Origin: Halovulum dunhuangense
Lineage (GTDB): Bacteria; Pseudomonadota; Alphaproteobacteria; Rhodobacterales; Rhodobacteraceae
NCBI RefSeq assembly: GCF_013093415.1
Contig: NZ_JABFBC010000002.1
Location: forward strand, 1-64,000
Length of the DNA: 64,000 bases
Direction: 5' to 3'
This document shows positions 1-7,716 of this stretch, one piece after another (the stretch's first letter is position 1; each line of letters opens with the position of its first letter). Under the pieces are notes generated by a model that was given only the letters and a program-made list of their open reading frames with translations, made no database searches and was not told the origin of the DNA. A program made the position numbers and the translations under genes.

Positions 1-147
1 GACGCGCGGGGCAGGCCTGCATGTGCAGCGTCTTGCGTGGTTGTCCGGCGGATCGGCGGCCGGAATAGCCACCCCGACAACGCGGGGTCCAGGTTCGATG
101 CGCGCTCATACGGCATCGTCCGCCAAAGCACAACCGGCGGGCGCCCT
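1..147. other. Left edge, no gene recognised
   Basis: This stretch lies downstream of the first minus-strand gene. The open frames crossing it on the plus strand are antisense shadows of that gene and show no protein family. I see no tRNA, terminator or repeat here. Confidence 0.4.
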
Positions 148-1590
148 TCAGCGGTGCCCCACCCAGCCGCGGTCGTCGGTGAAGGCGCGGCCGGGGCCGA
201 TGGTCGCGGCATGGTACCCGTCGGGCAGGGTGTCGAGCGGCGCCAGCGGCGCGGGCGAGGCGACCATCACGATGTTGGCCAGCCCCTGCCCGGTGATCGG
301 CCCCTCGACCGCGATGACATGGGGATAGAGGCTTGCGAGGATCGCGCGGGTGCCGCGGGCAAGCCGGCCGTCGGGCACGTCGATCAGGTTCACATAGACC
401 GGGCCGCGCACGATCTCGCGCAGTCTTGCATAGGTCTCGACGGTGACCAGATGCGCCGGCACCGAGCCCGAGGAGAACGCGTCCATCACGGCGGCGTCGA
501 AGCGGCGGTCGGTCTCGTTCAGGTAGACCCGCCCGTCGGCATGGACGATGCCCAGCCGCCTTTCCCCGGGGTCGCCCTCGCTGGCGTCGTAGCCCGTCGC
601 GGCGATCGCGGCGCCCGCCCGCGGCATGTGGCGGCGCACGACCTGCGTGACCAGGGGATCGATCTCGACCGCCACCGCCTCGGCCTCGGGGCGCGCGGCG
701 AGAAGCTGCGTGGGCAGCGTGTAGCCGCCGCCACCGACAAACAGCACCGACGGCGCGGGGCCGAGATCGCGGTCCATGCGCGCCCAGATCCATTGCGTGT
801 AGGGCAGGACGAGGTCCGCCCCGGCTTCGGGGGGCCCGATCCGCTCGGCCGCCTGCCGGGTCCGGTCGGAATAGAGATGCACGGCGCCCCCGGTGCGCGT
901 CACGTCGATGCAGGACAGGCCGGATTCGTAGCGGCAGACCGGCCCGAGGGCGAGGCTGGCCGCCGCCAGGAAGCCCACGCCCAGCAGCGTCGAAAGCCAG
1001 GCCCGAGCATCCCCTGCCCCCTTGCGCAGGAAGGGCAGGCAGAGCAGGGTCGCCGTGGCGCAGCCGGCAAAGGTGGCCAGCGACCCGGCCAGCGGAAGCG
1101 CCACGAACCCCGCAAGCACCGCGCCCAGGATCGCCCCGAGCGACCCCGCCGCCAGCACCAGCCCCAGCGACGAGCCCTCGCGCCCGGGCCGCGCCTCGAC
1201 CGCGAGTTTCGCAAGCAGCGGCGAGGGCGCGCTGATCAGCACCGAGGCGGGGAAGAAGGCAAGGACCACGCTGACCAGCATCCCCCCGGTACCGCGCGCG
1301 CCCAGGGCGTAGACAAGTCCCAGCACCAGGGGCGAAAGCGCCACCAGGATCGCGGTCGCCACCAGCACCGCGCGGATGCCGCGCAGCGCGCGCCCACGCT
1401 CCTGCTCGGCCAGGAAGCCGCCCAGCGCGTTGCCCAGCGAAAACCCCGCCAGCACGGTCGCGATCACCGCCGTCCAGGTCAGCAACGAGGTGCCGAAGAA
1501 CGGCGCAAGCACGCGCCCCGCCGCGATCTCGTAGGTCAGACCGACGGCCGACAGGACCAGGATCAGACCGATCGCCGTCCAGAAACGCAT
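148..1590 (-). CDS. Fused MFS-like membrane / spermidine-synthase-like protein
   Basis: This 480-residue protein has about six to seven hydrophobic segments in residues 1-215, followed by a soluble spermidine-synthase-like SAM-fold domain (about 225-480). The SAM-binding glycine cluster GGGG is at about 286-289, the acidic motif VEIDP at about 308-312, and MDAFSSGS near 369-376 sits where spermidine synthases carry the catalytic aspartate region. The combination matches the bacterial family annotated as fused MFS/spermidine synthase, whose substrate is mostly unknown. I would not call it speE: the membrane half is large, and polyamine synthesis in this window is served by a separate carboxyspermidine gene pair at 32728-35117. 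The start is the ATG at 1588-1590, just upstream of the first membrane segment. Confidence 0.75.
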   Translation of the reverse strand: MRFWTAIGLILVLSAVGLTYEIAAGRVLAPFFGTSLLTWTAVIATVLAGFSLGNALGGFLAEQERGRALRGIRAVLVATAILVALSPLVLGLVYALGARGTGGMLVSVVLAFFPASVLISAPSPLLAKLAVEARPGREGSSLGLVLAAGSLGAILGAVLAGFVALPLAGSLATFAGCATATLLCLPFLRKGAGDARAWLSTLLGVGFLAAASLALGPVCRYESGLSCIDVTRTGGAVHLYSDRTRQAAERIGPPEAGADLVLPYTQWIWARMDRDLGPAPSVLFVGGGGYTLPTQLLAARPEAEAVAVEIDPLVTQVVRRHMPRAGAAIAATGYDASEGDPGERRLGIVHADGRVYLNETDRRFDAAVMDAFSSGSVPAHLVTVETYARLREIVRGPVYVNLIDVPDGRLARGTRAILASLYPHVIAVEGPITGQGLANIVMVASPAPLAPLDTLPDGYHAATIGPGRAFTDDRGWVGHR

Positions 1591-1837
1591 GATCCCTTCT
1601 CCCTGTCGCGTGGCCTGCCCCGTGGATCGTTGCCGGCCGCGCCCTGCCTTACAGCCGCATGGCGGCGCCGTGAACCCCGTTCGGGCAGGGCCGCCCGCCC
1701 GCCATGCCGGTCCCAGATAGTCCGTTTGCCGCCCGGTCGAGCGGTCGCATGGCGGGGACGCGTCCCGCCCCGCAGACGCTGGCGGCGACGCGCCCGCGGT
1801 GGTAGCCCCATCGTGGAGCAGCGCGGAAGGAAGCGGA

Positions 1838-2467
1838 ATGGGCGTGGTGGAGTTCTTCGATTATGCGGGTGTCGCGCTTTTCGCGGCGACCGGCGCGCTT
1901 GCGGCGTCGCGCAAGCAACTCGACATCATCGGCTTCATCTTCCTTGCGGCCGTCACCGGGATGGGCGGCGGCACGGTGCGCGACCTGGTGCTGGACGTGC
2001 CGGTATTCTGGGTCGACCGGCCGGTCTATGTGCTGGTCTGCATGGGGGTGGCGGTGCTTCTGTATTTCACCGCGCATCTGGCGGAATCGCGGTATCGCTG
2101 GCTGCTCTGGCTCGATGCGGCGGCGCTGGCGGCCTATGGCGTGTTCGGCGCCTACAAGGGGCTTCTGGTGTCGGGCACGCCCATCGTGGCGGTGGTCATG
2201 GGGATGCTTACCGGCACGCTGGGCGGCATCCTGCGCGACGTGCTGGCCAACGAGCCCTCGGTGCTGCTGCGCCGGGAAATCTATGTCACCGCGGCGCTGA
2301 CCGGCGCGGGGGTCTTCGTGGCGGTCGACGCTGTTGGCGCGGGGATGGCGCTGGCGGCCTGCCTGGGCTTCGGCGCCGCCTTCGCCCTGCGCGGGCTGGC
2401 GCTGGTCTTCGACTGGCGGCTGCCCACCTATCGCGCCCGGAAGGGTCGGCATCCCGACCGGATCTGA
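1838..2467 (+). CDS. TRIC / UPF0126 family cation channel protein
   Basis: This 209-residue, very hydrophobic protein consists of two homologous repeats. Each carries the family glycine-arginine motif: GMGGGTVRDL in the first half and GTLGGILRDV in the second. That is the pattern of the prokaryotic TRIC channels (UPF0126, YicG-like), which form trimeric monovalent cation channels in the inner membrane. Seven membrane segments are expected. An upstream in-frame ATG at 1799 exists, but the ATG at 1838 follows a purine-rich ribosome site (GGAAGGAAGCGG) and gives the normal family length, so I chose it. It stands alone, convergent with the next gene. Confidence 0.85.
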   Translation: MGVVEFFDYAGVALFAATGALAASRKQLDIIGFIFLAAVTGMGGGTVRDLVLDVPVFWVDRPVYVLVCMGVAVLLYFTAHLAESRYRWLLWLDAAALAAYGVFGAYKGLLVSGTPIVAVVMGMLTGTLGGILRDVLANEPSVLLRREIYVTAALTGAGVFVAVDAVGAGMALAACLGFGAAFALRGLALVFDWRLPTYRARKGRHPDRI

Positions 2468-2555
2468 CGCCGGTCGCGCGCCCCGGGGCCCGCAACGGCG
2501 GCGCCCCGGCCCGGCTGCGCGCCGGACCGGGGCCCATGTCAAATGGGGGGCGGTG

Positions 2556-3239
2556 TCAGACGACGACGACTTCCAGTTCGCCCAGGCCCTCGATCCTGCA
2601 ATGCATCCTGTCGCCCCTGACGACGGCGTTCACGCCCGACGGGGTGCCCGACATGATGACATCGCCCGGCGCCAGCTCGAAATACTCGGACAGGTAGGAG
2701 ATCATTTCCGGCACCTTCCAGATCATCTGGTTCAGGTCGCCCTGCTGGCGCAGTTCGCCGTTCACGAACAGCTCGATCCGGCCCTGGTCCAGATGGCCGG
2801 TCTTTTCCACCGGCACCAGCGGGCCGACCGGGGCAGACCGCTCGAACGCCTTGCCGATTTCCCACGGCCGGCCAAGCTTCTTGGCCTCGCCCTGCAGGTC
2901 GCGCCGCGTCATGTCGAGGCTGACGGCATAGCCGAAGACATGGTCGAGCGCCTTGTCCAGGGGAATGTTGGTGCCGCCGGTCTTGAGCGCGACGGTCAGC
3001 TCCACCTCGTGATGCACGTCCGAGGTGTGGGGCGGATAGGGAAACTCGCCCGAGGCATCCAGGTTGTCGGGGTTCTTCTGGAAGAAGAAGGGCGGCTCGC
3101 GATCGGGGTCATGGCCCATCTCGATGGCATGGGCGGCGTAGTTGCGGCCGATGCAATAGACCCGGCGCACCGGGAACTCCCCACCCCCGGCGACCGGAAT
3201 GGTCACCGCCGCGGGCGGTTCGATCACGAAGTCAGACAT
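2556..3239 (-). CDS. Fumarylacetoacetate hydrolase (FAH) family protein
   Basis: This 227-residue protein is a single FAH domain of the short type (FAHD1, fumarylpyruvate hydrolase). Visible motifs are CIGRNYAAHA near residue 30, metal ligands in HHEVE (E78, E80) and D109 in SLDMTRRD, and MSGTPSGV near the C-terminus. Members hydrolyse or decarboxylate acylpyruvates such as fumarylpyruvate or oxaloacetate with Mg2+. I set the start at the ATG of MSDF because AAGGGGAG lies just upstream; a longer frame runs back to 3299 without a ribosome site. It is divergent from a GntR regulator and an ABC importer, which suggests it acts on the compound imported. The exact substrate cannot be read from the sequence. 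Confidence 0.85.
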   Translation of the reverse strand: MSDFVIEPPAAVTIPVAGGGEFPVRRVYCIGRNYAAHAIEMGHDPDREPPFFFQKNPDNLDASGEFPYPPHTSDVHHEVELTVALKTGGTNIPLDKALDHVFGYAVSLDMTRRDLQGEAKKLGRPWEIGKAFERSAPVGPLVPVEKTGHLDQGRIELFVNGELRQQGDLNQMIWKVPEMISYLSEYFELAPGDVIMSGTPSGVNAVVRGDRMHCRIEGLGELEVVVV

Positions 3240-3256
3240 TGGGCACTCCCCTTCTG

Positions 3257-3407
3257 GATTGGTCGCAAATTGCGTATACCACGGCGCACAACAGATCAAT
3301 CAAAACCAATCCGGGCGCGATGATATTTCTTTCACTGAAAATGCTTCACTTCCACGGACTCTGTGGTAGCCTCGATTCGAATTGATCCGCATATTGCGCG
3401 ACCAATC
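3257..3407. promoter_or_regulatory. Divergent control region with inverted repeat and GntR-like half site
   Basis: The gap between the FAH-family gene and the GntR gene carries a perfect 10-bp inverted repeat: GATTGGTCGC at 3257-3266 and its complement GCGACCAATC at 3398-3407. A GTATAC palindrome at 3274-3279 resembles the core of many FadR/FCD-type GntR operators. The arms lie close to each start codon. I infer that the adjacent GntR protein binds here to control both directions; binding itself is not shown. Confidence 0.45.
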
Positions 3408-3431
3408 AAGAGAGAAAGCACCGAAGCGCCC

Positions 3432-4133
3432 ATGCATCTCGACCGCAGCATCGCAGAGACGGACCCCGCGGATGGGCTGCTGCGCGCCCTGATCGCCGAG
3501 CGCGGGCTCGGGCCGGGCGACCGCCTGCCCCCCGAGCGCGACCTGATCGAGATGCTGGGCGTGGGCCGCACCGCGCTGCGCCGCGCGCTTGACCAGATGG
3601 AACGCGAGGGGCTGATCTGGCGCCATGTCGGCAAGGGCACCTTCCTGACGGCCGGCACCACGCGCGAGGGCGGCCGCGCGCAGCAGCCGGTTTCGGTCAG
3701 CGCGCTGGCGCGGCGCACCACGCCGGTCAAGATGATGCAGGCCCGGCTGGCGGTGGAACCCGCCATCGCGCGGGAGGCGGCGATCAACGCCTCGGCCGAC
3801 GCGATGGACCGGATCGAGGCGGCGCGGCGCGCAGCCCACGATGCGCCCGACTGGCGCGCCTACGAGGCGGCGGACGACCGCTTTCACCGCGCGGTTGCGG
3901 AAGCGGCGGACAACCTGCCGCTGCTCGCGATCTTCGACCAGCTCAATTCGATCCGCCGCTCGGTCACATGGGGCACGGTCCAGCGCAGCCAGTCCGCCCC
4001 GCCGCGCGACCACAGCAGTTTCGCAGAGCATGACCGGATCCTGGAAACGATCCGGGCGCGCGATGCCGAGGGGGCGCAGACCGCCATGCGCACCCATCTC
4101 AGATCCGTCTCCGGCCGCCTGTTCGGCGGCTGA
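3432..4133 (+). CDS. GntR family (FadR/FCD subgroup) transcriptional regulator
   Basis: This 233-residue protein has an N-terminal winged helix-turn-helix. GDRLPPERDLIEMLGVGRTA is the classical GntR recognition segment at about residues 28-50, followed by a wing ending in GKGTFL. The C-terminal helical FCD effector domain (about 90-225) contains the usual histidine and arginine metal or ligand positions in DDRFHRAVAEAA and EHDRI. FCD regulators sense small organic acids. It heads the ABC transporter genes and is divergent from the FAH-family gene, so it probably controls both. The ATG at 3432 is preferred over one at 3363 because the longer form adds a non-conserved tail. Confidence 0.88.
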   Translation: MHLDRSIAETDPADGLLRALIAERGLGPGDRLPPERDLIEMLGVGRTALRRALDQMEREGLIWRHVGKGTFLTAGTTREGGRAQQPVSVSALARRTTPVKMMQARLAVEPAIAREAAINASADAMDRIEAARRAAHDAPDWRAYEAADDRFHRAVAEAADNLPLLAIFDQLNSIRRSVTWGTVQRSQSAPPRDHSSFAEHDRILETIRARDAEGAQTAMRTHLRSVSGRLFGG

Positions 4134-4202
4134 GCGGCAGGCGGGACCAAAACGGAAAACCGGGCATCGGACAAACCGAGCCGGAAACTGGGGAGTGAAA
4201 CC

Positions 4203-5192
4203 ATGACCATCCTGAGACGCCATCTTCTGTCCGCCACCGCGGGCGCCCTTGCCCTGATCGCCGCGGGCGGGCTTGCCGGCAGCGCCGCCGCGCAGGACGC
4301 GCCGCTGCGCATCGCCTTCGGCGACATCGCCAGCGTCGAAAGCCTCAACCTGCTGATCGCCATGGAGCGCACGAAGGAACGCGGCGTGCCCATGGAGATC
4401 ACCTTCTTCAACTCCGAGGACGTGGCCACGCAGGCCGTGCTTGGCGGGCAGGCCGATATCGGCGTCGGCGCGCCCTACGCCTTCATCCAGAACTCGGGCG
4501 CGCCGATCCGCATGTTCTTCCGCATGAGCGAGCTGCTGTTCTTCCCGGTGGTCAACTCCGAGGTCTACACGGACTGGAAGGATCTCGACGGCCAGGAAGT
4601 CACCGTGCATTCCCGCGGTTCGGGCACCGAGGCGCTGATGCGCCTGATGGAGACCCGCGAGGGGATCAAGTATTCCCAGATCTCCTATGTGCCGGGCTCC
4701 GAGGTGCGGGCCGGCGCGATGCTTCAGGGCACGATCAACGCCACCATCGTGGATGCCAGCGCCTTCCGGCTGCTTCAGGAACAGGGCGGCGACAAGTTCG
4801 TCCGCCTGTCGGTCGAGGGCGTGGAAGCCACCGACGAGGCGCTTTACGCCAACACCAACGTGCTCGATGCCCGCGCCGAGGACATGAAGATCTTCGTCGA
4901 GGAGCTGCTGCGCACCTGGAAGGACATCGACGACAACCCCGCCATCGTGGGCGAGCTGCGCGAGCAGTACGGCCTCTTGGCCGACCTGCCGGCCGAAACC
5001 GTGGCCGAGGCCGTCCCCTATTACGAGGAAGCGGTCGCCAACGGGATCTATCCGCTGGATGGCGGCTCTCCCGAGGTGGTGCAGGGCGACATCGACTTCC
5101 TGTCCGCCGCCGGCCAGTTCGAGGCGGGCGCCCAGGTCAACCCCGAGGATTTCTGGACCTTCGGCCCGCTGAACGCCGCCAAGGGCATGTGA
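4203..5192 (+). CDS. ABC transporter substrate-binding protein, NMT1/TauA-like
   Basis: This 329-residue exported protein begins with a signal peptide containing paired arginines (LRRHLLS), ending near AAA-QD at about residue 30. The rest is an NMT1/TauA/SsuA-type periplasmic binding fold that delivers a small organic solute to the permeases encoded just downstream. The start ATG follows GGGGAG. It is the first gene of a four-gene importer (binding protein, permease, ATPase, second permease) placed after a GntR regulator. The family binds sulfonates, pyrimidine precursors, nitrate or aromatic acids, and I cannot tell which applies here. Confidence 0.85.
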   Translation: MTILRRHLLSATAGALALIAAGGLAGSAAAQDAPLRIAFGDIASVESLNLLIAMERTKERGVPMEITFFNSEDVATQAVLGGQADIGVGAPYAFIQNSGAPIRMFFRMSELLFFPVVNSEVYTDWKDLDGQEVTVHSRGSGTEALMRLMETREGIKYSQISYVPGSEVRAGAMLQGTINATIVDASAFRLLQEQGGDKFVRLSVEGVEATDEALYANTNVLDARAEDMKIFVEELLRTWKDIDDNPAIVGELREQYGLLADLPAETVAEAVPYYEEAVANGIYPLDGGSPEVVQGDIDFLSAAGQFEAGAQVNPEDFWTFGPLNAAKGM

Positions 5193-5273
5193 TCCGCAAG
5201 ACCCGGTGCCGGGGCGCCCTGCCCCGGCAAGCCCCCGGCACCGGGCCGCGACTTCAGGACAAGGCAGGAACCA

Positions 5274-6101
5274 ATGGCAACTGGCATACCGGGCGCAAGG
5301 ACACAGGCCACGACGGCCGGCCCGCTCGGCCAGCTGACGGAAACGCTGGCGGGCATTCCCGCGATCTGGCGGATCCTGTCGCTGGCGCTTTTCTTCACCG
5401 CGTGGGAACTGGCCGCGCGCACCAACTTCAACTGGGCCTTCCCCGGCTTTCTCGACACCGCCGCGGCCTTCTGGTCGATGCTGGCCGACGGATCCATGAT
5501 CCAGGCCTACATGCGCACGATCGAGCCGCTGATCATCGGGCTGGTGCTGAGCCTGGTGATCGGGGTCGGCGCGGGCGTGCTGATGGGGCTTCGGGCCGAT
5601 GTGGAATGGGCGACGCTGCCCATCTTCATCACCATGCAGGCGGCCCCCATGGCGGCGCTGATCCCGCTCATCACCTTTGTCTACGGCATCGGTCTGACAT
5701 CCAAGGTGCTGGCGGTCTGCATGCTGGCGATGCCGGTCATCGCGATCAACAGCTACAAGGCGGTGCGCAACGTGCCCCCCTCGCTGGTGACGATGTGCCA
5801 GTCCTTCATGGGCTCGCGCCGCGAGCAGGTGTTCAAGATCATCCTTCCGGCGGCCAGCCCGATGATGTTCGCGGGCATCCGGCTGGGCGTGGCCGAGGGC
5901 TTTTCCGGCGTGGTGCTGGCCGAGCTGCTGATCACCCCCACGGGCATCGGCGACCTGATCACCTACAACCGCTCGATCGCGAAATTCGACCACATGTACG
6001 CGGCCATCGTGTCCATCGTGATCTTTGCCGTGGTCGCCGTCACCCTGATGCACAAGCTGGAATCGGTGCTGTTCCGGCCCGAGAAACGGACTGCGAAATG
6101 A
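5274..6101 (+). CDS. ABC transporter permease (SsuC/TauC-like), first copy
   Basis: This 275-residue inner-membrane protein has about six membrane segments and the cytoplasmic EAA-type loop (GSRREQVFKIILPAASPM, then IRLGVAEGF) that docks the ATPase. It belongs to the BPD_transp_1 permeases of nitrate/sulfonate/taurine importers. AGGCAGGA precedes the ATG. Its stop overlaps a possible ATG for the ATPase. A second, different permease gene follows the ATPase, so the channel may be a heterodimer. Confidence 0.87.
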   Translation: MATGIPGARTQATTAGPLGQLTETLAGIPAIWRILSLALFFTAWELAARTNFNWAFPGFLDTAAAFWSMLADGSMIQAYMRTIEPLIIGLVLSLVIGVGAGVLMGLRADVEWATLPIFITMQAAPMAALIPLITFVYGIGLTSKVLAVCMLAMPVIAINSYKAVRNVPPSLVTMCQSFMGSRREQVFKIILPAASPMMFAGIRLGVAEGFSGVVLAELLITPTGIGDLITYNRSIAKFDHMYAAIVSIVIFAVVAVTLMHKLESVLFRPEKRTAK

Positions 6102-6130
6102 ACATCCGCCCCCAACTGAAAGAGGTTCCC

Positions 6131-6907
6131 ATGGCCAGCAATGCCCGGCCCGAGCCGATCATCGAGATCCGCGGGATCCACAAGACCTATGGCGGCTCTG
6201 TCGTCGCGCTCAAGGACATCAACCTGGAACTCTTCCGCGGCCAGATGACCAGCCTTCTGGGCCCGTCGGGCTGCGGCAAGACCACGCTTCTCAAGATCAT
6301 CGCGGGCCTTCTGGATGCCGATGCGGGCGAGGTGCGGGTCGCGGGCAAGCCGGTCACGGGGCCGGGGCCGGAACGCGCCTTCGTGTTCCAGGACTTCGCG
6401 CTGATGCCCTGGGCAAGCGTGCTGCGCAACGCGGCCTTCGGGCTGGAGCTGCGCGGCGTGGCCAAGTCCGAGCGCGAGGACAAGGCGCGCCACTACATCA
6501 GGGAGGTCGGGCTGACCGGCTTCGAGGACAAGTACCCGCACGAGCTGTCGGGCGGCATGCGCCAGCGCGTGGGCCTGGCGCGGGCGCTGGCCGTGGATGC
6601 CGACGTGCTGCTGATGGACGAGCCCTTTTCGGCGGTGGACGAGCAGACCCGCCGCAAGTTCCAGGAGGACCTGATCCGCCTGCGCGAGATCGAGAAGAAG
6701 ACCTTCATCATCGTGACCCACTCGATCGAGGAAGCGGTCTACCTGTCGGACCGCATCGTGCTTCTGTCGCCGCGGCCGGGCCGGATCAGCCAGATCATCG
6801 ACCCCGACATCCCGCGCAACGGCGATCCCGACGCGATCCGGCGCGACAGCGCCTATCTCGACCTGATCGACGACATCTGGCGCGGCCTGCGCGCCTATGT
6901 GGAGTAG
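6131..6907 (+). CDS. ABC transporter ATP-binding protein (SsuB/TauB-like)
   Basis: This 258-residue ATPase has Walker A GPSGCGKTT, the signature LSGGMRQR, Walker B VLLMDEPF and the switch histidine in VTHSI. It is of the nitrate/sulfonate/taurine importer class and energises uptake by the two flanking permeases. The ATG at 6131 has GAAAGAGG just upstream, so it is preferred. An alternative ATG at 6098 overlaps the stop of the previous gene as ATGA and would add 11 residues. Confidence 0.9.
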   Translation: MASNARPEPIIEIRGIHKTYGGSVVALKDINLELFRGQMTSLLGPSGCGKTTLLKIIAGLLDADAGEVRVAGKPVTGPGPERAFVFQDFALMPWASVLRNAAFGLELRGVAKSEREDKARHYIREVGLTGFEDKYPHELSGGMRQRVGLARALAVDADVLLMDEPFSAVDEQTRRKFQEDLIRLREIEKKTFIIVTHSIEEAVYLSDRIVLLSPRPGRISQIIDPDIPRNGDPDAIRRDSAYLDLIDDIWRGLRAYVE

Positions 6908-6911
6908 GGGC

Positions 6912-7664
6912 ATGACGGTATATGGCGTCAAACTCCCCAAGATGGCGGCCCTGCTGTTCTGGGTCGTGATCTGGGAAATCGTCGGCCGGTTCGAGCTGAT
7001 GCTGCTCTTTCCGCCCTTCACCGAGGTGCTGGCCGCGCTGGTCGAGGTGGTGACCACCCCCAGCTTCGCGGAGGCCGCGCGGATCACCGTCTACTGCTAC
7101 CTGACGGGCCTTGCCATCGCCGCCGTGAGCGGCATTGCGCTGGGGATGCTGATGGGGCTGGTGCCCTTCGCCGACCGGCTGCTGAACATGTGGGTCAACA
7201 TCTTCCTGTCGGCGCCGCTTTCCGCGCTGGTGCCGGTCATCATGATCCTGTTCGGCATGGGCGAGCCCACGGTGATCGTGACCGTGTTCATGTTCGCGGT
7301 CTGGATCATCGCGCTCGATACCCGGGCGGGCGTGCTGCATGTCGCGCCCTCGCTGATGGAGATGGCCGAAAGCTTCGGCGCATCGCGCACGCAGCGGCTG
7401 AAGATGATCCTGCTCTCGGCGCTGCCGGAAATCCTTGCAGGGATCCGGCTGGGCGTGGTGCGCGGGGTCAAGGGCGTCGTGATCGGCCAGCTTCTGGTGT
7501 CGATCATCGGCGTTGGGGCGTTGTTCCAGCTTTATTCGAACAACTTCCTGATGGCGCATTTCTGGGCGCTGATCCTGATCCTGTTCGCCTTTGCCCTCAG
7601 CCTGGCCGAGATCATCGGCCGGCTGGAAAACCGCGTCGAATACTACGCCGGCGCCCGCGCCTGA
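6912..7664 (+). CDS. ABC transporter permease (SsuC/TauC-like), second copy
   Basis: This 250-residue permease of the same family as the one at 5274 has six predicted membrane segments and the EAA-type loop GASRTQRLKMILLSALPEIL. Its sequence is clearly different from the first permease, so the pair are paralogues rather than a recent duplication. The ATG at 6912 follows GGAGTAGGGG and starts 4 nt after the ATPase stop. An upstream ATG at 6897 overlaps the ATPase and has no ribosome site. It closes the importer operon; a GC hairpin with a short T-rich tail follows. Confidence 0.87.
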   Translation: MTVYGVKLPKMAALLFWVVIWEIVGRFELMLLFPPFTEVLAALVEVVTTPSFAEAARITVYCYLTGLAIAAVSGIALGMLMGLVPFADRLLNMWVNIFLSAPLSALVPVIMILFGMGEPTVIVTVFMFAVWIIALDTRAGVLHVAPSLMEMAESFGASRTQRLKMILLSALPEILAGIRLGVVRGVKGVVIGQLLVSIIGVGALFQLYSNNFLMAHFWALILILFAFALSLAEIIGRLENRVEYYAGARA

Positions 7665-7683
7665 GCGGGGCCGCGGTTCAGGC

Positions 7684-7716
7684 GGGCCGGGCCATGCGCC
7701 CGGCCCGTTTCATTTG
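7684..7716 (+). terminator. Hairpin terminator after the ABC importer
   Basis: GGGCCGGGC at 7684-7692 pairs perfectly with GCCCGGCCC at 7698-7706 around a 5-nt loop and is followed by GTTTCATTT. It ends the plus-strand importer operon and slightly overlaps the stop of the convergent matB gene. Confidence 0.65.

Noticed and set aside
148-1590. Calling this gene speE
   Set aside because: Half of it is membrane helices and it belongs to the fused family of unknown substrate.
37-2697. Very long open frame of 886 codons on the plus strand
   Set aside because: It is antisense to the spermidine-synthase-like gene and out of frame with the TRIC gene. Its arginine- and glycine-rich translation is typical of shadows in GC-rich DNA.
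3300-6053. Open frame of 917 codons on the minus strand
   Set aside because: It lies opposite the GntR, binding protein and permease genes, all of which have clear motifs. Its histidine/arginine/glutamine-rich product matches nothing.
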